DNA of 64,000 bases from Limnephilus marmoratus (lineage: Eukaryota > Arthropoda > Insecta > Trichoptera > Limnephilidae), in assembly GCA_917880885.1 (NCBI GenBank), contig OU862922.1:1302001-1366000 (forward strand), read 5' to 3'. The notes below the pieces were generated by a model, which had not been told where the DNA came from, ran no database searches, and saw only the letters and a program-made list of their open reading frames with translations. Both the position numbers and the translations under genes were made by a program. Shown piece after piece: positions 55,862 to 64,000 of this stretch. Position 1 is the first letter of the stretch; each line of letters starts with the position of its first letter.

Positions 55862-56070
55862 TTTAATAAAGTCTTTTCTTATAAGCGTTCATACATTTCT
55901 AAAGAAAAATCCATTTTAGCAGTTAACGTTTATATTTTTTATAAATTAATTTTACTCTAATTCTGCTCAATGAAAACGCAGGAAAAGCTTCAATTTATTC
56001 AAATCAAATTTTTTGTATTTATAATGGAAACCGATTCGTAGTAAAGATTAATCTAAAATTGTGATTGAGC
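55862..56070 (+). repeat. Dispersed repeat Z, copy 2
   Basis: Ordered match to 1505-1720: 'ataagcgttcatacatttct', 'caggaaaagcttcaattta', 'ggaaaccgattcgtagtaaa'. Confidence 0.55.
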
Positions 56071-56404
56071 ATTAATCTTCGCCCTAAACATGTTTAAATG
56101 GTCACTTTATCTTGCTATTTAATATTGGTTTATAAATATTGTGTACGTGACTGTTAACTAAAATTATCGTCGGACTAAAAATACTTTGGTTCTCATTTAA
56201 ATAGTTGAAAGAAAACTCGTTCCATAATCGCATTTTCGGCAATGAGTGCGATATAAACATTTGGTTTGGTGGCCGGGGGGTGGTGGGTGGATGTGGTGGT
56301 TGGGGTGGGTGGAGAGAGCCCGATGTCCGCATAGAGCCTTGGTACAGTTACAGCGGGCGTAGTTCTACGTGTGTAGCCGTCTAGCTGGTTGGCGTAGGCT
56401 GTTG

Positions 56405-56475
56405 GCCAGTGATTCCCAAAGTGGCGATAAAACCCCCCATGGGGGGCGGTAGAGCGGCACAGGGGGGCGGCGGGG
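56405..56475. other. Possible hAT-type terminus
   Basis: 'ccagtgattcccaaagtggc' (56409-56428) followed by 'ccccccatggggggcg' resembles hAT ends (CAGTG.TTCCCAAA). No matching opposite end was found. A 171-codon minus-strand ORF over this area is not supported as a gene. Confidence 0.3.
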
Positions 56476-56749
56476 GCCACAGGCGCAAATTTTGAGCATT
56501 GTAGAGCGAGGGTAATCTGAAAGTAAAAAGTTTTATTAACAAATTTCAACGTCATTTTTCTGATCTCTGAAGCGTAGGTATGATAAAAGTAAATAGACAT
56601 CTGCGACCTTATTAAAATGTGGAGATCCAAAAATGTAAGGTTTCGACATATAGAGAGGATGGAGGAAAGAAAAGGGTGTCTTGAGAATATAATTATAATT
56701 GTATGCACTAGGCTACTAGGGAATGGAAGAAAAAACTGGAAAACTGGTA

Positions 56750-57990
56750 AAAAAATACTTCAGTCGGGTCATGTCAAGTGTCTTAAAACAGAAGAGTAAA
56801 ATACTTCAGTCGGATCGTGTCATGTGTTGGAAAAACAAAATAGTAAAATACTTCAGTCGGGTCGTATCAAGTGTTTTAAAACAGAAGAGTAAAATACTTC
56901 AGTCGGGTCGTATCAAGTGTCTTAAAACAGAAGAGTAAAATACTTCAGTCGGGTCGTGCCATGTGTTGGAAAAACAGAATAGTAAAATACTTCAGTCGGG
57001 GCGTATCAAGTGTTTTAAAACAGAAGAGTAAAATACTTCAATCGGGTCGTGTCAAGTGTTGGAAAAACAGAATAGTAAAATACTTCAGTCGGGTCGTGTC
57101 ATGTGTTGGAAAAACAAAATAGTAAAATATTTCAGTCGGGTCGTGTCATGTGTCTTAAAACAGAAGAGTAAAATACTTCAGTTGGGTCGTGTCATGTGTT
57201 GGAAAAACAAAATAGTAAAATACTTCAGTCGGGTTGTATCAAGTGTTTTAAAACAGAAGAGTAAAATACTTCAGTCGGGTCGTATCATGTGTTGGAAAAA
57301 CAGAATAGTAAAATACTTCAGTCGGGGCGTATCAAGTGTTTTAAAACAGAAGAGTAAAATACTTCAGTCGGGTCGTATCAAGTGTCTTAAAACAGAAGAG
57401 TAAAATACTTCAGTCGGGTCGTGTCATGTGTTGGAAAAACAGAATAGTAAAATACTTCAGTCGGGGCGTATCAAGTGTTTTAAAACAGAAGAGTAAAATA
57501 CTTCAGTCGGGTCGTGTCAAGTGTTGGAAAAACAGAATAGTAAAATACTTCAGTCGGGTCGTATCATGTGTTGGAAAAACAAAATAGTAAAATATTTCAG
57601 TCGGGTCGTGTCATGTGTCTTAAAACAGAAGAGTAAAATACTTCAGTCGGGTCGTGTCAAGTGTTGGAAAAACAGAATAGTAAAATACTTCGGTCAGGTC
57701 ATGTGAAGTGTCTTAAAACAGAATAGTAAAATACTTCAGTCGGGTCTGATATGATCAAGAGTAAAATACTTCAGTCTAGTCATGTCAAGTGTTGGAAAAA
57801 CAGAATAGTCAACTACTTCAGCCGGGTCATGTCAAGTGTCGGAAAAATAGAAAGGAAAAAAAACTTCTGTCGGGTCAAGTGTCGGAAAAACAGAATGGTA
57901 AAATACGAGTACTTCAGTCGGGTGTCAGGTATCGGAAACACAGAATATAAGTCGAGGTAATTTATCAATGTAAATGAATAAAATACTTCA
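56750..57990. repeat. 46/47 bp minisatellite, about 25 units
   Basis: Units share 'gtaaaatacttcagtcgggtcg'-type cores. Type A (46 bp) carries 'ttaaaacagaagag' and type B (47 bp) carries 'tggaaaaacaraatag'. The order runs A B A A B A B B A B A B A A B A B B..., with degenerate units after about 57700. The 46 bp unit does not preserve a reading frame, so the ORFs are incidental. There are no unique spacers, so it is not CRISPR. Confidence 0.95.
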
Positions 57991-58189
57991 GTCGGGTCAT
58001 GTCAATTATTAAAAATTGAATAGATGATTTACGAATGTGAACGAAGCCCTTCGCCATGAGAAACCGTTTCCAGACATTTCCGTAAATTTTGGAACTGTGA
58101 AAACAAATTTTTGAATTTTTTAGTGCATTTTCCAAAGTTTTTCTAGGCATCAGAAAATAGTAACATTCATTTATTTGATTAAGATTTTT

Positions 58190-58690
58190 GGGAAACTGCT
58201 GCAGACTGTAGGTAGCCGAACCGTAATAGGTGCTATCGGCACGGCATGGCTCCTACTTGCTCCCGCTCCGAGGGGTAGTAACCCTCTAGTCCGCGCCAGC
58301 CCTAGTCGCCAGTACTACCGTACTACCCTATACCCGGTGAAGTCAGTGCGCCCTGTTCAGTCGCGGGTTGCGGTAGTGCCTTGAGCTTGGCCTCAGTCGC
58401 GTATATCCGCTCTCTCGCAATCCACTCGCGTCATCTGCGGTTTCATTCGCGATGAAAAACCACTGTTGTTCCATTATTTCGACGAGATTCATTATTTCAG
58501 CGTGCCTTTAATCTAGAAAATGTATACGTCGATTCAAGAGGGAAGCTGATTGTACAACGCAGCTGCTTTCGTAATATATTCATTTTTTCGTTTGTTTTTC
58601 AAAGTTGTGACAAGTTTGATAACTTTTAAAAAAGCTATTATTGTGAATTAACAACTTTGTGAATTGGAAAGAAACACCGGAGGTAAGTTT
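58190..58690 (+). promoter_or_regulatory. CpG-rich patch with splice donor, possible host first exon
   Basis: 58200-58450 is GC/CpG-rich amid AT-rich DNA, with TCAGTCGCG initiator-like motifs (58348 and 58391) and no TATA. The sequence then becomes AT-rich and ends at CCGGAG|GTAAGT (about 58681), a consensus 5' splice site. This fits a noncoding first exon on the plus strand. The short ORF 58175-58384 has no recognised domain. Confidence 0.35.
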
Positions 58691-59324
58691 AAAGAATTTG
58701 AATACATATTTTTTATTAATTTAGAGAGCTTCGTAAAATAAGTGGATTTAATTGGAATTTAAATCCTCAAAAAGGGAGAAAATATAATTAATTTTTTTAT
58801 TATGTGTTTGCATCGTAAAAAAAATTTATAAAGCAGGATGTTCACAGAACGCCATTTAAGTAGTTAGTTAGTAATAATAACTTTGAAAAGAAAAGCACTT
58901 AGTCACCTACTTTTCTATGCTCGAACGGTTTGAAATATCACGAACTCGAGCCGGAACTATTTTTGCTCTGGCAAATGTTTATTTTATATTACTTTTTATG
59001 TTCCGTGACTAAAGGCTATAAGCTATACAAATATCATATATGTATTTATAAACATAACAATGACATTATTTATAACCACGTGCTCGACATATATCAGAAC
59101 GTAGGTAGGTAGATATCCTTTGTTACATCGAATTCATAATACATTAATCAAGGAATTGATTTTCTGTTCAAGTATGCAAAAACATATTATAATTTGACAC
59201 TAATGTGTCGTGCGGCACGATACGATTTTCCCTATAGGGTGGGTGGGTGTGTGTGTTATGTGTGCGTGCTTGTATTTTATATACATTGTAACATATTATA
59301 TTTACGCATACTGTTTCGACAACC

Positions 59325-59398
59325 TATCCGGTAGAGGGGTTAAAATACTCGGCTACGAATCCAAAAGTAGTCATCGGTTTGAATTTTAGCGCGCTCAT
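59325..59398 (+). repeat. Degenerate tRNA-like sequence
   Basis: 'ggtagaggggttaaaatact' and 'atcggtttgaattttagcgc' are spaced like A and B boxes but both are degenerate. Probably SINE-derived. Confidence 0.25.
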
Positions 59399-59481
59399 TT
59401 TTTTAAATTTATTTAACTAATATACCATTAATTAATTAAATGTAATAAACACTATTGTCTCACATTACTACATACAATGAA

Positions 59482-59858
59482 AACTCCATGATCTAGGGGT
59501 AAGAACCGCTCTTAGATCGCGGGTTCAGATTCCGGCGTGCGCAAGTAAATTTTATTTGCCTTATTTATGTTATTAAAAAAAAATTATTAATTTTAATTAA
59601 TATATACATAGTATATTTGCGACACGTTCTAGAGTAGAAGATACTCTAAGTATCGCCCTGGTCTAACCATTCAGAATTGAAACGATGTTTGAATTAACTT
59701 TAGCCGTGTTTGGTGACCAGATGTTAATAGCCAGTTCTACCCTTTTCTCTTCTCTTTTCCCACTATCTTCAGCCTCACAACATGCCCTAATTGGGGGTGG
59801 CTTGGCAAGAGGTGGTTGGGAGTAGTTGGGACTCCTGCGCAGTATTCGCATAAAAAAA
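59482..59858 (+). repeat. tRNA-derived SINE, copy 1
   Basis: tRNA-like head ending 'gcgggttcagattccggcg', then 'aaattttattt', 'atatttgcgacacgttctag', 'attcagaattgaaac', 'gccgtgtttggtgaccagat', 'gttgggactcctgcgcagta'. Body shared with copies at 60021 and 61676. Confidence 0.7.
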
Positions 59859-60013
59859 TACTTCTACACTAATGTTGCTAGACACTCTTAGTATCGCCTT
59901 GATGAAATAGTATAATTCTGAATCGAAACATTGCTTAAAAAAGCTGTAAGACCAGATCTGTAAGTTCTTTCCAACCTCCCTCTTTCCCATATTCTTCACT
60001 TCCACACTCATTT
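59859..60013 (+). repeat. SINE body fragment, copy 2
   Basis: Headless partial copy: 'gacactcttagtatcgcc', 'attctgaatcgaaacattg', 'agaccagatctg', 'cttccacactcatttcagcc'. Confidence 0.55.
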
Positions 60014-60020
60014 CAGCCTA

Positions 60021-60432
60021 CGGCCGGCGTAGTCCAGCGGTAAGGCTCTTGACTAGCACTCCGAAGGTCGCGGGATCGAATCCCGGCGTGGCAAATAAAT
60101 TTTATTTGATTAATTTGTGTTGTTTCACAATTTAATCATTTAAAATAATATATAGTATATTTGCGGCACGTTCCAGAGTGGAAGATACTCTCAGTTTCAC
60201 CCTGGTGTAAGACCACCATTCAGAATTGAAACGTTGCATGAAATGGTATTAGCCGTGTTTGGTGACCAGATCTGAATAGCCAGGTACTTCCCCACCTTTC
60301 TCTTCCCTATCTCCTTCCCCTCCCCACTACCTTCAGCCCCATAACATACCCCAATTGGGAATGCCATAATTCCACTGGCTTCAGATGGGAGCAGTTGGGA
60401 CTCTTGTGCGATATTCATGTAAAGAAAAGCCT
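60021..60432 (+). repeat. tRNA-derived SINE, copy 3
   Basis: Head with A box TAGTCCAGCGG (60030-60040, perfect to consensus) and B box GGATCGAATCC (60073-60083, one mismatch). The acceptor stem is only half paired, so it is not a functional tRNA gene. The body runs to 'ttgggactcttgtgcgatat'. Confidence 0.75.
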
Positions 60433-61308
60433 CTCCACATAAGTAGGTACCTACCCCAAAATATCCCTTCAGCGACAAAACTGGAGACATCGACAGAACA
60501 GTCGGAAGAAGTTTGGGACAGAAGAAGATCGAACAACTCAGAATCATGCAACTTCAACGTTTAGGGTTAGGGTATTGGATATTTAAAAAAAATCATAACT
60601 TTTAATAAATTTTCAAAGTGGCGTTGATGTTGAATCAAGTTTTTTTTCCATTTATCTTATGATGAAATTACTCATAGATATGTATTCTTTTCTTCACTAT
60701 TTTGGATTAATTTACAACGAATCGGTTCACATTATATTATATAGGTAAATACAAAAAATGCTTTAAAAAATTGTAGTCTTTCCGACCGTTTTCAATGAGT
60801 AGAATTAAAATAAAATTGTAAGTTACTTTTTAAAATCTTTAAGCGTAAACTACTAAAAATGTGTTTTTTTCATTACAAGAAACATTTAGCGACTTTCTAG
60901 TTTCACTTCTACCGCGTGTAAATTGCACACTATGATTTTTTTACAATAGCTCGACACAGGAGGCCCTGAGGGATATTAAATAAAAATGTTATTATTATTT
61001 TTCTAAAGCAAGACAAACATTTTCGGGTTTTACAGATAACCCGACAGTATTTGAAAATCTCCTACTACCATCATAGTAAGCGGAAAACGTTTCTGGTGTC
61101 AGGATGGAGGAATTGCTAGCTGAAGAATTGAACACACTACGCGTGGAGACGCCAACTCAGTGTATCCAGACGAGATGCCAACTCGGTCAATGACCGATAG
61201 TATTACTTGGTTTCAGTACCTATTATGTAACCCCATGGAGAATTAGTAGATAATATTGCCTGAGATGAGAATGGTTCTTAAAACTTAACTAATGAAAGTA
61301 TTTGAGTA
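60433..61308. other. No recognised gene; contains repeat Z copy 3
   Basis: 60700-60855 reads on the minus strand as repeat Z ('ggattaatttacaacgaatc', 'gtctttccgaccgttttcaa'). 'aggaggccctgaggg' at 60959-60973 is a minus-strand repeat X end fragment. The remainder has no features. Confidence 0.45.
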
Positions 61309-61566
61309 ACTAAGTGGTTTCCGGCATGCGTTGCAATGCCATATTAAAAAATCATTGTTTCTTCCTGAATCGCCTTTCCCGTACGTCGCTGTTCCTCTCC
61401 CGCATCCCCATCCTAGCTAGCTTTATAAATTATAGTCCATATGTTATTCTGATGCATGAGCTACATTATTGTAAAGTTTCATTAAAATCCATTCAGAAGG
61501 TTTTGCGTGAAAGAGTAACAAAACACCCTTACATCCATACAAACTTTCGCGTTTATAATATTAAGT
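61309..61566 (+). repeat. Dispersed repeat Y, short copy
   Basis: 'aagtggtttccggcatgcgt', a reduced CT-rich block, 'catgagctacattattgtaa', 'gcgtgaaagagtaac' and the end 'catccatacaaactttcgcg' 'tttataatatta'. Confidence 0.65.
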
Positions 61567-61651
61567 AAGATAATAACAAAGAAATTTTGACATCAAGAAT
61601 TGTGTGCTTACGAATTGTAATAGACCGTTAATAAAAGTTTCAACAAAAAAT

Positions 61652-62076
61652 TACGTTTTTTTTTTTTTTTTTTTACAGTGAATACCGCACAAGAATCTCA
61701 ACTGCTCCCGTCTGGAGCCAGTGAGACTATGGCATCCCCAATTGGGGTATGTTGTGAGGCTGAAGGTAGCGGGGAGGGGAAGGAGGTGGGGAAGAGGAAG
61801 GTTGGGAAGTACCTGGCTATTCAGATCTGGTCACTAAACACGGCTAAAGCCATTTTCAAGCAACGTTTCAATTCTGAATGGTGGTCTTACACCAGGGCGA
61901 TACTGATAGTATCTTCCACTCTGGAACATGCCGCAAATATACTATATATTATTTTAAATGAATTAATTGTGAAATAACACAAATTATTCAAATAAAATTT
62001 ATTTGCGCATGCCGGGTTCGAACCCGCGACCTCCGGAATGTGAGTCAAGAGTCTTAGCCACTGGACTACGGAGGTC
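61652..62076 (-). repeat. tRNA-derived SINE, copy 4 (inverted)
   Basis: On the minus strand: A box TAGTCCAGTGG (62068-62058), B box GGTTCGAACCC (62024-62014, both consensus), body, and a poly(A) tail of about 20 (T run at 61652-61675). This is the best-preserved copy. Shares the whole body with copy 3 in inverted orientation. Confidence 0.8.
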
Positions 62077-62267
62077 GTCAAAACGTGTAACCAATTTTAA
62101 AATAATCTATGACCTGTTTTACGATTTTTTTAAAGTATTTATAAATCAGATATTTACAGCAATTTTTCTTTTAATTTGAAGTCAATTGTCAAAATTCTGC
62201 TTTACGGGTTTGAAAAAGGGGTGGGCTGATTTTTGAAACAACGTTTAGAAAGTGACCTCCTTCTTTG

Positions 62268-62366
62268 AATGTAAAGTGTGCAATCTGCAAAATAAAGTGT
62301 GTAATGTGAATGTAAAGTGTGCAATCTGCAAAATAAAGTGTGTAATGTGAATGTAAAGTGTGCAAA
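62268..62366. repeat. 41 bp tandem repeat, about 2.4 copies
   Basis: 'aatgtaaagtgtgcaatctg' + 'caaaataaagtgtgtaatgtg' repeated. Flanking DNA (62085-62740) has no gene. Confidence 0.9.
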
Positions 62367-62739
62367 ATGAAGATTTGTTTAAAAAACAAACCCACACCGG
62401 GACACTCTTCTTTATCATGTACTAGCGCTATCCGTGGAAAATCACGTGATAAATCATTTTCAATTTTAAAAATTGCCTTAAAAAATTTTTTTCATTTCAA
62501 TATATTATAAAACAGGAAGGTATAACTAATTTATTGCTACAATCAGTTTTTCCAATTTTGAAAATGACAATTAATTTCAAAGCTAATTTCAGTTCATTGA
62601 ACCAGATTACTACTAACTTACTACTAACGCACTGGACGGAAAACTGTAATTAGTATTTTGATTATATCTAATATAATAAATATAAGCTAGTAGTATGATG
62701 TTGACCGAGTTTCAAGATATTCTTAGATTACCTTTAGTG

Positions 62740-62960
62740 CCTCCGTCCATGACGCTACTTACAAGCTACTCGAGCCTCGTGCGCGTAGCATGCGCGCAGC
62801 TCGTGAGTACCCACCGTACGATTTTGCTAGTGTTCGTACACGGCACTACGCGGCGGCTGTCAGTTTGAAGTCAGTTTCACGCTACCGAAGAGACGGTGCT
62901 AGTAGCACGCTACGCGTTGCATCTTTCGTGTCCACTACTATTCGTTTGACGTTTGGCAGA
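62740..62960. promoter_or_regulatory. CpG-rich patch, possible promoter
   Basis: A cluster of CG dinucleotides (gcgcgtagcatgcgcgcagc, cacggcactacgcggcggct) in AT-rich DNA, with TCAGTTT initiator-like motifs at about 62858 and 62870 and GTGAGT at about 62801. No protein domain. Could be a host promoter or first exon, or a transposon terminus. Confidence 0.25.
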
Positions 62961-63909
62961 AATTGCATCTGAACATGAAAGTAATATTAGAACGGTTCTG
63001 GAAGTGGAAAAAAATGCGTGTTTTATACTTTACAGAATACGTAAGAAAGGATTTAGTGAAGAAGGCATAGATTAATGTTGGAAAAAAGTCATTTGATATC
63101 GCTTGACATCGTGTTAACTCCATGGCTGTACGTGAAAAATGAACAAGTTCAATATATATCGGGTGTCGCCGTGTACGGAAATCAGCATTAAAGAGTACCT
63201 ACTTAGTATATCTGCAGGATACCTACTTGTGGTTGCGTCAAAATCGCGTAGTTTGTAAGTACCTCCATGAATGGAGCGCCATTAGTCTTTGAAAATATTT
63301 ATGCTGACATCAATATATAAATAGAAAAGCTGTTCAAATTTCATGATGCCGGCCTCTTCGTTTGAGAGTTTTAACTGTTATCTACTAATAATATGAACTT
63401 AACGTAGAAACCGATAGAAACCAAGTTAAAGCTTCTATCGTAAACGATGAATCAAATCAAAATGAAGTGCATTTGCATCATGAAGTATAGCTCACCGTTC
63501 GAGAGTTTTTGCTGTTTCAACAAACAGATTTGAATAAATTGAGAGTTGCTTAAACATGAATCCCATTCCAGGAATAATCGCCTCTCCGAGGAACTTAAAA
63601 TAGTGAGCTACGAGTATCACCATCCTGTAGTAGTAGACGTGCGGTACTAAGGCTTAGTATGGTACACTGCAGAGATTAACCGGTAGAAGTGTTTGCGTCT
63701 CTGTGTGTCCCAATCTTCAACGATCAGAATCAGAAAAATAATATTTAAATCTTGCACACAATGGTTTTCACAATTTGTGAAAATACGCCTTTGGCGACAT
63801 TGAAGGGAATATAATTTGATTTTAATTATTAGTACCTGTATAGAAATAATATATTTTTTTTTAAAGAAAGACAATCCCGGGTTACAAATAATGGAATCGA
63901 CACGCTTGA
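62961..63909. other. No recognised gene
   Basis: AT-rich, with short ORFs only. Confidence 0.35.
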
Positions 63910-63995
63910 TGAGCAAGCTCATAAACTGTACACACTTGCTCATAAATGAGCAGGCTTGGTTTGAGCTTTCTCATGAATGAGCATGCTCAAAGCTA
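63906..63995. repeat. TGAGCA/TGCTCA palindromic cluster at window edge
   Basis: At least six occurrences of GAGCA or TGCTC in direct and inverted order within 90 bases (GAGCAAGCTCAT, TTGCTCATAAATGAGCAGG, ATGAATGAGCATGCTCA). Cut by the window end, so its extent is unknown. Confidence 0.6.
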
Positions 63996-64000
63996 ACAAT

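Noticed and set aside
56193..56708. 171-residue minus-strand ORF
   Set aside because: Low-complexity Pro/Thr end and a hAT-like terminus inside; no domain.
56723..57706. Repetitive ORFs rich in ILQSGRVKC/KYFSRVVS
   Set aside because: They follow the minisatellite in shifting frames; 46 bp units do not keep a frame.
56750..57990. CRISPR-like array
   Set aside because: Units are contiguous with no unique spacers, and the genome is eukaryotic.
60021..60095. Functional tRNA gene
   Set aside because: A and B boxes are present but the acceptor stem does not pair, and a SINE body follows; same for 62076-62005 and 38411-38395.

Overview
This is AT-rich eukaryotic DNA, almost certainly from an insect. 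The gypsy, BEL/Pao, Jockey-type, R2-superclade, mariner, hAT and PIF/Harbinger elements all look arthropod in type. Lepidoptera is my best guess, from one dispersed repeat ending in a motif like CATACAAACTTTCGC..TTTATAATATTA and from scattered GTAGGTA/TACCTAC tracts; this is inference. No convincing host protein-coding gene is visible. Two CpG-rich patches near the right end, about 58.2-58.7 kb and 62.7-62.95 kb, are the only candidates for host exons or promoters.

Layout. 0-23 kb holds small non-autonomous DNA elements: a TTAA-bounded pair at 2.3 and 7.7 kb, two hAT elements at 4.0 and 5.0 kb, a GGGAACG-terminated pair at 13.2 and 15.6 kb, and MITEs at 19.9 and 23.0 kb. It also holds copies of a structured dispersed repeat ('repeat X'), a mariner remnant at 12.4 kb and a 5'-truncated LINE at 16.2-18.1 kb. 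23.42-33.49 kb is a 10.07 kb Ty3/gypsy retrotransposon on the minus strand, with 1266 bp LTRs differing at about 7 sites. Its gag-pol carries a canonical -1 slippery heptamer just before the gag stop and three lesions: two single-base indels in A runs and one in-frame TAG.

34.48-55.5 kb is a tandem duplication of a unit of about 4.5-5 kb, each copy loaded with different insertions. Copy 1 (34.48-42.95 kb) carries a PIF/Harbinger element with a MADF-like first exon, a SINE fragment, a TA-flanked MITE and a LINE plus R2/Dong-like block. Copy 2 (42.96-55.5 kb) carries a 7.13 kb BEL/Pao element with a perfect CATAT duplication, sitting inside a small MITE-like inverted repeat, and a promoter/poly(A) block that may be a solo LTR. 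Comparing the copies gives empty sites for several insertions.

55.5-64 kb holds more dispersed repeats, a 46/47 bp two-monomer minisatellite of about 1.2 kb, and a cluster of tRNA-derived SINEs.

The most interesting signals are a two-stem RNA hairpin at LINE 3' ends whose stems differ but stay paired in four places, the slippery site, and the paired filled and empty sites. I found no new gene system such as a defence island or gene cluster. All similarity calls were made by eye, without searches.
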